Part shown: positions 25,201-37,450 of the stretch, one piece after another
How positions within the stretch are numbered: the stretch's first letter is position 1
How the letters are laid out: each line of letters begins with the position of its first letter
NCBI GenBank assembly: GCA_907165065.1
Contig: OU015525.1
Span: 52,957,537-53,021,536, forward strand
DNA from: Caprimulgus europaeus
Lineage: Eukaryota > Chordata > Aves > Caprimulgiformes > Caprimulgidae
DNA: 64,000 nt
Direction: 5' to 3'
Program-made: the position numbers and the translations under genes
The notes under the pieces: model-generated
Told to the model about the DNA's origin: nothing
The model's database searches: none
Seen by the model: only the letters and a program-made list of their open reading frames with translations

Positions 25201-28200
25201 CTGAAGCCTACAGCAAACAGCTGTCAATAACATTCACCCCTTCTGCTAACATTTTCCTTAATCCCTAACTGACTTTCCAGCCTATAATTAAACTTTCCAG
25301 CTGCCACACACAAGAGATGGCACCAATATCCATCATTTGTTTCTAAGCAGTCCCTAAAAAGCTCTTTTTCCAATTTCCAAAACCATGGGCTAGGACCAAA
25401 GTCTCTTACACTTACAGGTTTTAGGCTAAAAACCTTCCATTCACTTACAAATCGCCCCACCTTTTACCAGGGAAATTTAATGGCTGAGTAGTATTACCTT
25501 AATAATTAAACTAATGCATTTTTATAGTGCCAATACGTGGAGTGCAAAGAGCTTGAAAACTGATGGATAAAAGCTGCAAGCACTTCCACATTTTGCACGG
25601 AAAATACACCAGTAGGAACTGTATATCTCTACCGCTTACAATGCCCAAAGTTTAAACAGCAGCTCTGCAATGAAAGAATTAGGATTTTGAAAGACCTTCT
25701 GAATAAACGTAATGAAAACCCAAACATCTTACTTTAGGCTGCAACAGTAAATTAGGGTTAGTACTTCAATCTTGAAAATATGTTTTTCACATTCACATAA
25801 ATGATGACTTGAACGGCGAAAACGGCTGCCAACATTTTTGTCTGATGCGGTTGCTAAAGTGTTTGAGAGGACTTGATATTTTATAAGAAAATTACTGGCT
25901 TTACAGTTGAAAAAGGAAGGGAGATGATATCTGAATCAAATGCTGTATTTCTGGATAACGTGACATAACACATCACTGGGGCAGCTGAAGAGGACAGGTG
26001 GGTGCAGTGCAACGCGCGAAACACACGTTGGGGGCTTTACGAGAATGATTATTCACAAGCCCTGAAGGTTCAGGAGAAAACCCCACCAGCTAACCTCAAA
26101 CTCCTGTTACTTTTGTGAGCCCCAAACATCTGGAACATCCGCTGAGCCTCTGAACCTACAAAGCTTGCTGACTCCAAACATGAAGGCTGGATAACCACAC
26201 ACAGTATCCTCAATCCCAGAGCTCCGCGACTCCATGCACCACAAACCAGGAGCCAACATTTCCAAATGCTGTTACAGAATAGGGCAACGTTTGCTCAACC
26301 ACCAAAGCACTATCATTGCAAATAGCAAGTGGGCTCCATTCATAGCTTGACTGGCTACCATCCACCAGCAATCCTGACAGACCACCAGCCCCCAGCAATC
26401 GCATCATCTGCTGATGGAGATGTGGGGATATCTGGGGTCAGCCACCCCCACGTCTCCTCTTCACGTGTTTAGGAGTCACAGCATGCTCTGGCTTTACTTT
26501 TTGCCTCATGTGGCAGAGATAAAATGAGTGCTTAGATCCAGCCTTCATGTTTCTGAAAGCACAGGCTGGTTTCACAGGGGCTGAAGGCCTTGCTGGCAGT
26601 TACCTGCTACTTAAACAAAGTGGGGGGACCCTCAGGAAAGGAACACATTCGTTTTCAATTTTATCCCGCTGGTTGAGGTTAACAAATTAACATTAAGGTT
26701 TTAGTGTTGCAAAATATTTTAAGAACTCTGCAGGACGTATCAGCTACTGTAATGCTATTTTGGGAGGCTACCAGAAGATTAATCGTTTGGGTTTTGTCAA
26801 GTCTAAGCAAGACTTCGCTGCTCAGCAAAGAGATCATGCCAGACAGGTGCAAAAATTCAAAGCTTGGACAGCTATAACTTTTTCCTAGCAGCGAGGCAAG
26901 AAAGGTCAACATTTTAAGTGGAAATTAATAGGCTTCCAGTTCTATCTAAACTATAGGCAAAACTTTTCTCCCTCCAAACATTAAACTTATCATTTTAAAG
27001 GTGAACTTTCAAGAGCGCATGTGTCACGCTTAAGCTTCAAACACATACCCTTTGAGAGGTTAGAAGAACAGTTTCATTGAAAACTGTTTGTCATTTTTAA
27101 TCACAGGATAACTCTACAAGAGGTGTGACTGATGCAATTTAAATTTTCACCTGACAAATTGAATTATTAATCTTTGCAGCACCTACAAGAAAGGCTCAAT
27201 TGGAGCCTCAGTCAGTCGCTGCTACAGAACATCCCTGAGGTAAGGAGGCAGCATCTTGCAGCACCTCAGGGTGAAGAACAACTCCCTGAAGCCAGGACGG
27301 CCCAGGACCTCTGACCTGGCCCTCACTGCTACCTCTTTCTAGCTTCGGTTTTCTGAAGCAGGGGATGTCCTTGAGCAGCCCCACCAATCAGAAACACTGC
27401 AGTTTGCAAGGAAGGCAACACAGAAACAAAGTTGAGGGCAAAGAGTGGTTCATTCTGTACTGGCAGCTCTGCCAGGGAGGACCAAGGAGCTTGAGAAGCT
27501 TTTCACTCCCATCTGAATTAAAGCTTTGCCTATACCAGTCACTACTTCATTTCCTGATGGAAGGCAACAAATTCCCCAAGCTCCAGGTAAGTTTTCGAGG
27601 AGTTGCCTTTTTCTAACGGAGAACACTTGTCATGATGCCTTGCCACTCCAGTCCTGGAAGATACCATGCATTGTGCAGAGCTGTCATCTTAAGTGATGTC
27701 AAATGTTACTCTTAGATACTAATTTTGTATCCCTCTAACATTACTGATCAATAATTTCCTTATTATTATGTGTCTAACCAGAGTTCAGAAAGAAACAGAG
27801 TTCTAAAAATTTCCAGAGTAAATTAAAACAGGGTTGCCATACACCACAATTTCAGAATACTAGGTTGAAGTAGGTTATACAAAGGCCTTAAAACAAAGGC
27901 GAAATGCCACCAGAAAGCAGGATCCTTTGCTTGAGAATCTTAAGATGTTGGGCTTAACCGTGCCACTAGTCAAAGAGTGACATCTGCTCAGCCCACTTCT
28001 CAACTAGTATGTTTTTAAGTAGGAAACAATCTCATTCATCATGTAAACACTTATTCAGATTCTTGTTAATATTTGTGCTACCCCTTCTGAATTTCTGGAC
28101 AGTTTCTTTCAGGCTCAGCAGCCAACAATTAATTAAGAAATATTTAACCACTAGTATTTTTTAAACAAAGGCATGTAAGCAGAAATAATTGCTTATCACA

Positions 28201-30249
28201 TCTACTTCACAAAATCAAAATACAGCCAGTGGAAACCAGATACAAAACACTCGCCTTCAGCTAAACTACTTTTGTTTAGAAAATGAACAGACAATGCATT
28301 TCCTTGGCCAAGACCTTGATTTGTTTGCCAAATCCAATCCTGCAGCAATTTTTCTTCTTACAACAACATCCAAAGGGTAAAGGACACTATTAAGGAAGCA
28401 GACTCGCAGCTCTGCAGTTTAGGAATGGTGACAGCCCTAGAATGCCTTAAAAGAAGTTAGCAAAGCATTTTTAGTAAACTATGTAACATAATATGTAGTA
28501 AATATATCTATTGAATCCCTTTATAACTGTCCAGAAGCTAGAGAATGACAGATATCTTCTTACTGCAATTCATATCTTTACGTCATGGCTTGTTGCTGCA
28601 TTATCTATTGTATGCCAGTATTTTTTTACTCAAAAAAAAAAAAAAAGAAAAAAAGCACAGCAAGACTTCTTACAAATCTATGGAGATATTAAACACTTGT
28701 ATCAATTTCTACAACCTGGTTAGAAGAAGGAAGCATAACTACGCTAACTGCATTCCTCAAAGCAACAGCACAGATCAGAAGGTTGCAGGAGGCATCTTCT
28801 TTCATACCAGCTACCTTGCTTGCAGATAGACAAAATACCAGCAAAAGTTAGAAAGAGGTGCTTCAGACGATGGAAAATGTAGAACACAGGCAAACAGCAA
28901 AATAAAATGCAATAACTGAACTGCTCCTGGGGTGGGGTAACGCGATTCAGAACAAGGCACGGGGAAAACACAATGATCATGTCTGCACAGCAGACAGGTA
29001 AAAACAAAACTGGAGTTTAACAGAGATGGAGTCTAAAACCAGGCAGAGAGTTTACCTTAATACAGACACTCCTGTACAGAAGCTGTTGGTATCCTTCTGG
29101 CCAGTATGACACAGAAACCACAACACTGACTGTGTGGGTAACCGAAAACCCACGCCATTTGCCCTATACTGGAAAGAGACATTTCATGTCTGTTCCTATA
29201 GCACAGCAGTGGGAAGTTGGTAAAAATTTAAAGAGAAGGAACTTCTTTTTATTCTTCAGCTCTGCAGCCTAATTCAATCACTGTCCCCTCAGGCTGAGAA
29301 AAGGACTGTCTTTGCTGCTCTGCGTTACCATTACAATATTAAGGGTTTATATATGATGTGAGTATAAGAAAAATAGTTTTGGGTTTGCACAATGAATAAC
29401 AAGTCAAGAAAACTGTGTCACATCACTAGCAAAAGAGGATAAAATACTTGCAAACTTTAAACATGAAATTTTGGATGGTTTTGTTTGGCTTTGCAAGAAC
29501 TGCCATCAGTGGGTACAGATTAGAAATAATGACCTCAACAACAGCACTTTCAGGAAAAGGCAGGCTTTTCAAGTAACTAGGGCTATCAGCATTTCACCAT
29601 CACAATAATTAATTTTGTGGCATATTTAGTTTTGTGCAAACGCAAGTTTGCAAGGCACATGGTTTATGCAGACGAAAAGCCTAGTTGAATATATCTAAAT
29701 ATACTGATGAAAGCAGTGGGCCCTGTCTTTTCTCCCTAACTTGGACAACTGGTGATGGCAGAAGCGTTGCCTGCTGGCTCCTCTTCACCAACCCATTACA
29801 GGCACAAAGGCAGTCCCAAGACTGGAATAAACTAAAACAAATTAACTATTGTCTAGTTCTAGAGAGTGTCATCAAACAGAGCAGCATGAGAAGTGGCTAG
29901 GGGTGGTGGTTATCTTTTTCACTTTTACTTTTTCCAAGATATCTACTATAGCACATTAATATAGCATTGTCATTAGATATACAGCATAACCTAGATAAAG
30001 CATTACCAGCACTGAAGGCAGGACTGAATGCACAGTGTAAACCAATGTCAACACCAGATCTATACTGGAGCAAAGCCTGTCTGCTACCTCCATTTGCTGG
30101 ACTGAAGAATGACCCATACTGAGCTCGCTACCCCGCAAGTAAGTGATCAAACCCCGACAGCACGCTGGCACAGTACTAAAGGGCCCTCCTAATTGCCATG
30201 CCCCAAATTCCACCTCTAAGCCTGCTAAGAGAAAGCCCCTGCAAAACTC

Positions 30250-30480
30250 TTTAATAAATCATAAAAATCAGAGATGGAAATTAGGTCATTTTGCCCACGC
30301 CTCCTATCCACATCATGAGTTTGTTACCCGTACAGTGCTGCTGAGCACTCTGTCTCGGCAACTCCTAAATGATTCAAGTGCTGAGGTTTCTCCCAATTCC
30401 CTGGGCAGGCTGTTACACAGCCCAGTGAACCTCGCTGTCTGTCCCACCTACCAGCCTCATACTCTCCACCCCAGTTTTGT
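30250..30480 (-). mobile_element. Old CR1-like LINE fragment, strongly diverged
   Basis: Read on the plus strand, 'aaatcagagatggaaattagg' resembles a decayed antisense CR1 3' region. 'ctgagcactctgtctcggca' and 'ccctgggcaggctgttacacagccc' follow in the expected order, corresponding to the usual 'tgggcaacctgttcca' block. Similarity is weak and the ends are approximate. Confidence 0.55.
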
Positions 30481-33400
30481 CTCTGTCCCATTTTGTTTTG
30501 TTCCTATTTATACCTCCCTCCAACTCCCCCAAAATCTGTTCATGCTACTGCAACCACCATCCAGCAAAAATTGTTGCTCAGGAAACGTTCTTCTGCCTCT
30601 TCTGCAATCCCACTGTAGTACGTTGCTATTTTTAGGAGAAAAAGGAGGTGGTAAGGGAATGAAAGGCTGCCAGCTCCAGCTGCACAAGAATAATGCTCCC
30701 GTACGTAGAAACGACATCATAGTGTTTCCCTTTAAGCACATATGATTAACCAAACCTTTCAGTCTTCTGGAATGATCCAAGAGAGAGACAGAAAAGACAG
30801 AAAGGGCAAATTCCTAAGTAAAAAAACCCCATCATCTCGCTTCACCTTTCAATTCCACAGCTGGGCCTCTCCTTACAGGGCTGTTCTCAAGAGTTTACAC
30901 CGGTGTTCACCTAGTCAGCCGCATGGTTAAACCAGCAACATACTGCCATAATAAACTGATCGATTAAGAAACTGGCTTACAGCAAGAGACAACTGTGCCT
31001 AGTGCCAGCCTCTCAAGCAGGAGCCAGACCTGTGTTTTACTCCTGCTTCAAGATACAGCAACACTGCTGCCCCTGATATGCAAGAGGTTAGGAACCGCTA
31101 CTAGGAACAAACCAGAAGTATTAGGCTTCTTGCTGCAAATAATTCCCACAGGCAAGTGGCAGTGTGTCTCTCTGTATAGATGTGTATGTCCACATGCTGA
31201 CTCCAGCACAGCACTGGGGCACCCACAGCCATCGTATCGCGCTGGGGAGCAGAGGGTTTGCCTGCCCCAACCCTTGCTCTGCAACAGTGGTAATTTAATT
31301 GAAAGAAAACAGCAATGGATTCAGCAGACCTGATGAAGTAATCATCTCCAGGGTCCTTAAAGAGATTACAGCTTCCTGACCTAAGCTATGATTTGGTAAG
31401 GTCAGATTTTGATGCCTCTATCTAAACAGAACAGAGCCTTGCTTCACAGACAGGCTTAACGATTTCTGTAGGAAGACTGGCAGATAAAGATACTCCCCGA
31501 CATGAGTCAAGGCACAAGAACAGGTCTCTCAGTTAGCATAAACATATGTTTCCTAGGTCTGGAAGAGCTTTTTTTCCTCTTCACAGCCTGTTTGCATTTG
31601 CTGCCTTATTAAACAAGATTTTATTTGCAGCCACTATGTCCCAGGAAACCAGGAGGTGAGGTGTTACACATAATTGCCCTCATATTCAGGAGTAAACAAG
31701 GTAACCTCCACCACCAGGGACTCCTGCTCCACCACCACCAGCAATGTCATGCTTCCCAGCTGCTGGGAGTGGTGTCACCTCCTGCTACCTGGGAAGGGCT
31801 GCTGGGGCACCCTGGTGGGTGACTGCCTCCCAGGATTAACTCACCTCTTCTGGGGATGTGGATAGCACTGAGGCTGGGCCACTGCAAGGGCTGAAACTCT
31901 GAGGATGAGGAAGGTGAAGGGATAGTCCCAAACCAGGAGGAAGAGAAGGGAGGGTAAATGCTCAGCCACCTGCCTGGGTGATGGGAAGGACGGATAATGC
32001 CAGAAGCTCCTGCCCAAGGGAAAGGGAGCCCAGCCAGTGACCACAGCTAGGGGAAGAGGACATGAGGTAGGAGCGATAGGCAGGAGCCTGGCCAGGGGAG
32101 TAGGACATAACTAAAGAGAAAGGGAAAACCACAGGCATGAGTAAGCATGTGGCTTGCTCTGGTCCGACACAGGCTGGCAATGGGCGTTCCCCATTCCTCT
32201 CTCCGATGCACATCCCACTGTCCATCAACAGGGCTCCAACCAAGAGCCCACCAGGGTCAGCTGTTCCCACCACAACTGTATTCCCCCACTTGCTTCCTGC
32301 AGCCCATCTGGGATCAAAACCCATGCCCTCTTTTAGGAAAAAGGCTGCAGTAAAAGCCAAGCGATAGACGCACGCTATAACCTGGTAGTTCAGATTTTAA
32401 CGTAACCCAAGACCAGAAACATCAATCATTCTCTATTCCATGTGGGAGCTTTCTTCTCCCACCTCTAACTTATTAGACCAGTGCTATGACTTTTCCATTC
32501 CATCACCTTTGTCAGGAAAAATATGCATTTCATACAAATACATGCACGTGAGCATGTATCCAAAATTGCATCTTGCTTTTTTCTCTTTACACTCCCCCCC
32601 ACTTCCCAAACTATTTCTTTATATTCACATATGCTTTTCATTTATTTTAGCCCTTTACTCCTCACATTCGCTCCAAGCCCCTGGTTTCCACATTCTTCTT
32701 TAACCCTCTAAACTATAAAGACTTTTCTCAGTGGGATCAAGCATCTGGTGGGTGATCCTCATGCAGATTTCAGTACTACTTTTGTTTCTCAGCTTGCTAA
32801 CAGATCAGTTTTTATAGGTAGTGAAGCCACTGAAAGGGATTCTCTGTCTGTGGCAAACAAGGTATTTCCAAGATCTATAAAGGAAAGGGTAAAAACTGAA
32901 GGGGTTTATGTAAAAAGGGGGTTCACCCGTCTTTTTTAACTTTTGTATACTTTTAAACTTTAATATACTGTGGCCCATAGGATACAAATAGATTTGTAAG
33001 TGATTTAGAATATTGTTTTAACTTCCTTTTTGGTTTTATCCACTTTGTTCAAGAACATCCAACTCTGCTGACATAGTCAAAGACCAAGTAAAAAGTAAAG
33101 ATTTTATTTTTCTCTGGAGACAAAAAGCTGACAATTACTCAAATTGCATTATTTCAATTACTTGGGAAGGATGTAGGAGATATTGAGTTTGCCGCCTATA
33201 CAGCACATTGTCTCAGATTAACTCAGTTGTCCCAAATACTGACCCATTTCTGCTCTTCCACAGATATTTAGTCCTAAACAATCCTCCCGAGTTTCCTCTG
33301 CATCGATGCTTACAGTGACAAGAATTGAGACTGGCAGGGGCAGGAGCAAAGAGGCTGTAGGATTTCTCTTACCGAAGCCAAGATAAGCTTCTCTTCTCTA

Positions 33401-34719
33401 CTACCTGTGCTGTAGAAATTGAGATCTTTCCATGGAAAACAAGAATTTTTCTTTGGGTGTTTCTAGCCAGCTAATACGAGAGGAAGTGCTGTGTGTGATA
33501 CGCACATTTAGACTTGGACCATTCCCCAACCATTAGAAACAGCTAATACTGGAGATTAAAAATTAAGATAAACACGCTAAAAAACCTACCTAATAGATCA
33601 TCTTTTTACTAGTTCATCTCTTTTTGAGCCTTCCTTTATGGTACTGACGTAAGCTGCTTAGCAATGCTTATTTAAGTCAAGTTCTGGATAACACTTTTAC
33701 ATACTCTCTAACTTTTGCACCAAATGAAAACAATCCACCATGATTCTTCGGAATAAACATGTTTTCAGCTTAATTTTCAGCTTAGTTGACAACAATCATA
33801 TTTTTCAGTTATACACATGCATTTATTTTCACTTGATTAAATTATGCCTGACCAAAACACTTCGAAAATTCAAACTCTGCAGTCATACTTCCAGTTAAAA
33901 ATGTGATAAATAGGATGCTAAAGCACAGTATCTCAGAGCCATGCTATACACACTGAAAAAGCACAATTCTGCAGACTCACAACTGCCCTCTGTGCATGGA
34001 TTGACCCTTTGTTTTCAAAGGCTAACATACATTGAAAACGCACTGAACATACACAGATTCTCACCCCAGGATTTATTTTGATGTGAAAGTCACCGAGTTA
34101 TTAATACTTCCCTGTTGAAAATGCGGTAGCTCGAGGGATAAAGCTGATGCTTCATTGCATGAGAAACAAGTATTCTTTTATAACTGCTTATAAATGGTTT
34201 GATGTTTTCTCTGAAACAACAGTCAGTCATTTACTGGTATATGAGATTTACATGAAACAAGTCTGAATGTCACCCACTGTGAATAATACTTTTAACACAT
34301 TTCAAGAACCTTCTGTTAACTCGAGATCACGCCTGAAACATTTTACTTAGTTTGTCCTGAAGTAAAATGTTAAAAAAAATAACCATGCATAGCCCCCAAA
34401 GAATTCACAGCCAAGCAACACATCTTACAAATACAGGTGTGAGCATGCTACTGTGGGTCAAACCTACCACCAGTGCCCATATCAGCTGTAAAAATCCCTC
34501 AGCCTTCAAAGAAAAGCCTGTGAACAGTAATTATTTTCATTAAAGAGTAAATAATCAGCAGGTTTCCATTTCATATAACAACAAAAACAATAAAAAAGAG
34601 ACCTCACCCTGTTTAATTAAAAAATTACGTAAGTTGTCACTTCACCTTCACTTGCTCCTTCTCGTAAGACAGAATAAAACCCCGACTAAAATTAGATCTC
34701 TTCAGTTTTGCTGCAGTTC

Positions 34720-34990
34720 CCCAGCAGTCAGACACAGCCCTACCCTGCGAGGAGCCGCCGAGGCAGAGGTGCGGGGGGGGGGGGCTGGAGATGGTGCCAC
34801 ACCCTTCTGCCTTCTTCCTCCTCCTCCCAAAGGCAAAACCTGCCCACCGCAGAAGCAGGCTCCCATCGGATGAGCCCCTGGCAGGGATCCGACCAGCTCC
34901 CCCCTCATACGGGGCAGAGTCTGGGGAGAAAAGCTGCATCATTCACAGGGTGATGCGACTGCGTGCAATTAGTTCGGGGAGAGGCCAGGG
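34720..34990. other. GC-rich block with a G12 tract
   Basis: A short GC-rich stretch lies about 1 kb inside intron 1 from the main CpG island. It includes 'gaggagccgccgaggcagagg', a run of twelve G (34773-34784) and 'ccgaccagctcccccctc'. It may be an outlying part of the CpG island or a separate regulatory element. No exon is evident. Confidence 0.5.
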
Positions 34991-36442
34991 CTGTACCAGG
35001 CTGATTAAATAAAACCAATGTATTTTTAATACTTCCCAATGTGTTTCGTGCTCTCTGCTGCAGCCGGCAGGTCTGCAGCACGCCGATGGCTGCAGGAGCC
35101 CTCCTGCTCAACGGTGCTGTGAGGAATAAACTTCCAGTGGCTCTGACCCTAATGCGGTGCTCTCAGGCTCTCTCCTCCCCTTATTGCCATGCAGGTCCCA
35201 TCCTCACGTTAGAGCTGAAACTTTCCAACCCAAGGAGACTGGCACAGCCGCATATTACATTATGCAGGTACACACACAGGTGCAGCAAGACCCGCGAATT
35301 TAACCACAGCAGTGATGCAGGCAGGATGATCCTGACCTTTTAATACTCTCTGAAAGGACAGTTCTTCATAAGACTTCAAGGCAAAGCACACTTGATCGCA
35401 ACTGACCAAGGTTTACTAATCAAACAAACACTTAGGTAGGTATTTAGCTTATTTTCTAGGAGAGTTAGTTATACCTGCTTTCTTTATACAAATCTTTCAG
35501 CTTTCCACAGACAGAGGCAGATGCTGATGACATTAAAAGTAAAATGAAAAAGGTACCATTCAGCTCGCCACACTGCAAAAAGACAGATGCACGTGGGACA
35601 CACTTCACCCAGAGCCTTTCTTTGGCAAGAATGCCTTTGGCTCGCAATCATTTTGACAGAAAAGACTTCAAACGTCGTCTACTTTCCCTTCAACTTACAA
35701 GCGACATGCATGTTGAGGAAATACTTTCCATCCCTGTCTGAAACACAAGCACACACTGGCAAACGGCATTTGGAGTGACAATCACCTTTACCAAACGCCC
35801 TTGTCCTCGAGCACGGCCACAAGAGAAATTAGAAAAGAATTTTAAAAAACCCCAAAACTGTAAGGCCAGAATACTTCGCTACTGGTGACGACCGCAGGGG
35901 TGCAAGTTTTCAAGTTTCTCAGTGTATATGATAAAACGTCAACTCTGAATTAAAACTAAGAAAACCTAAAAAGACAAAATACTCTTTCCCCTGCCTTCCC
36001 CATCCCCTCTCTGGTCACCCGAGTGCGAGGGGCCGCAGCCGGGAGGCTGGGACCCACACAGCCTTCCTACGGGCCGCGCCCTCGGGCTCTCCGCTTCCCT
36101 GTCCCCACAGACCCGGCCGAGCACCTCAACTTCCATGCCAGGCTCCGCGGGGACATGCGTGGGGGGTGGAAGGTGTGCAAGCAGCGCCCGGGCCGCCGCT
36201 CCACCGCAGGCGGATGGGGCAGAGGATGGGGCAGGCAGGCGGGCGACCCCGCCCCAGGCGCGATTCCCCGGCAGCGCGGGGCGGAGCACCCCCGTCCCGC
36301 CGGCTCCCACACCCGCGGGCGGCTGGGCCCCTCGCTGCCGGCCGGGTCCGTGGGGCGGGGTCCGGCGCTGCCACTGCAGCGGTCCGGAGCTGCGATGGGC
36401 TCCGCACATAACCACACCCACCGCATTGCAGAAGCCACGGCC

Positions 36443-36535
36443 GGGGGGGGGGGTGGGGGGGGACAGGCCGCCCCACGCCAGCGCCAGGCGCAGCCCCAGT
36501 AGGGCGCTGAGGGAGAGGAGGGGCGGGGGGGGGGG
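36443..36535 (+). repeat. G-tract cluster in the promoter island
   Basis: G runs of 11 (36443-36453), 8 (36455-36462) and 11 (36525-36535) occur within 93 bp on the plus strand, which is the template strand for EPB41L3. Such runs are competent to form G-quadruplexes and are also prone to assembly length errors. Confidence 0.8.
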
Positions 36536-36541
36536 CGGCTC

Positions 36542-36547
36542 ACCTTG
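36542..36547 (-). other. Alternative first-exon donor, CAAG|GTGAGC type
   Basis: The minus strand reads GTGCAAG|GTGAGCCG with the last exon base at 36544. This fits the donor consensus better than the site at 37088. It would require a start site between about 36550 and 36960. Confidence 0.3.
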
Positions 36548-36926
36548 CACCGCCCAGGCGCTGTGCCCACCAGGTGAGCGGGGCAGCGGGCACCCGGGGG
36601 AGCAGCTCCTCGGGAGGGGGCTCGAGGTGCGCCCTGCCAAACCAGACCACCCCGCCCCCCCCCTCCGCCGCCGCGGCTCTGCCGCCTGCAGAAGTTTCCC
36701 ACAGAAATGCGTATCGCCCTAAAAACATTAAAATCGCACCCACCCCCCCAACCCCCTCTGGCATAACAGCGCCGGGAACAGCCGTGTCCCGCCTGCCCCC
36801 CTCCATCCCCCGCCGGGCCGCAGTGAGCGCCCAACGCCGCCCTCCCCGCTCACTGCGCCCCCCGCACGGCCGCCTCACGCACACGCCGCCCCCGACCCCT
36901 CCGCGGCTGCCAACTTGAACATGGCT

Positions 36927-36955
36927 CCTAGGACCTAGGTTTAGTTGTATAAATA
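36927..36955 (+). promoter_or_regulatory. TATA-like element beside a CCTAGG direct repeat (plus strand)
   Basis: CCTAGG occurs at 36927-36932 and again at 36934-36939, one base apart. A canonical TATAAATA follows at 36948-36955 on the plus strand, then an A17 run (36966-36982). Oriented this way it would direct transcription away from EPB41L3. A function is speculative. Confidence 0.25.
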
Positions 36956-37087
36956 CGTATGTATTAAAAAAAAAAAAAAAAAGGGGATGCGGGGATGCAG
37001 TCTGCCCGCGCCCCCCCAAGCATCTCCCCCGCTTCCCCTTGGCGGGAGGTCACTGCACGCAGCGGGCCGGGAGCGGCGAGAAGGTAC

Positions 37088-37220
37088 CTTGGGGAGCGGC
37101 GGCGGTCCCGGGGCGCGGGGCTGCTCCGGGAGGCAGCGGCGGAGGCCACGCGTCAGCAGCGGCAGCGCAGCGCAGCCCGGCTCAGCCCAGAGCGAGCCTC
37201 CGCCGCCTCCCAGCAAATCA
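37088..37220 (-). other. EPB41L3: Candidate EPB41L3 non-coding first exon (5' boundary approximate)
   Basis: On the minus strand a GC-rich, CTG-rich sequence ends in GCTCCCCAAG|GTACCT, a usable donor with last exon base 37088. Upstream, around 37240-37300, there is a long pyrimidine tract and a GC box, a plausible start-site setting. The alternative donor GTGCAAG|GTGAGC ends at 36544 and has the stronger consensus. An exon spanning both would contain a T17 tract (36966-36982), which makes one long exon unlikely. The two donors may mark alternative first exons. Confidence 0.35.
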
Positions 37221-37450
37221 GGGCTGCGGAGGCTCCTCCGGAGAGAGGGAGGGAGAAAGGAAAAGGAAAAAAAATAGCGGGGGGGCGGGAAGAGGAAAAA
37301 AAATATCCCACGCCGCGGAGAACGGCAAAAGCTGGATGCCGGCGGGTTTCTGGAGCCGATCCCACCGCCGGCTGCCGCTCCCCGGGAGGACCCCCCGCCC
37401 GGCACCGGGATCCCCACCTGCGTCCCAAGGGATCCGGCCCGGTTTTGGCT

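Larger units (their letters stand above)
7787..37087 (-). other. EPB41L3: EPB41L3 intron 1 (about 29 kb)
   Basis: The 3' end is fixed by the acceptor before 7786. The 5' end is uncertain and depends on which donor in the CpG island is used (37088 or 36544). Apart from the repeats and sites listed separately, the stretches 7787-13599, 15201-17534, 17671-20791, 20926-21777, 22246-30249 and 30481-34719 are AT-rich with scattered A/T homopolymers. I see no coding sequence in them. Confidence 0.65.
35990..37450 (-). promoter_or_regulatory. EPB41L3: CpG-island promoter region of EPB41L3
   Basis: This is the only long CpG-dense, very GC-rich stretch in the window, in contrast to AT-rich flanks. It contains several GC boxes (GGGCGGG and its complement), dense CG dinucleotides, and G/C homopolymers of 8-11. 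It lies about 29 kb upstream of the start-codon exon on the same strand, where a 5' UTR exon and promoter would be expected. Assignment to EPB41L3 is an inference from position, since no other gene is recognised nearby. A transcript going the other way (plus strand) from the same island is also possible. Confidence 0.7.

Noticed and set aside
35473..35521. 49-nt exon-like segment on the minus strand (TCATCAG acceptor, AAGCAG|GTATAA donor)
   Set aside because: The donor is mediocre, the segment is short, and similar motif pairs occur by chance many times in 30 kb of intron.
36560..36575. Plus-strand donor CACCAG|GTGAGC in the CpG island
   Set aside because: It could belong to a divergent transcript, but no matching downstream acceptor or coding sequence was found, so it is not annotated.
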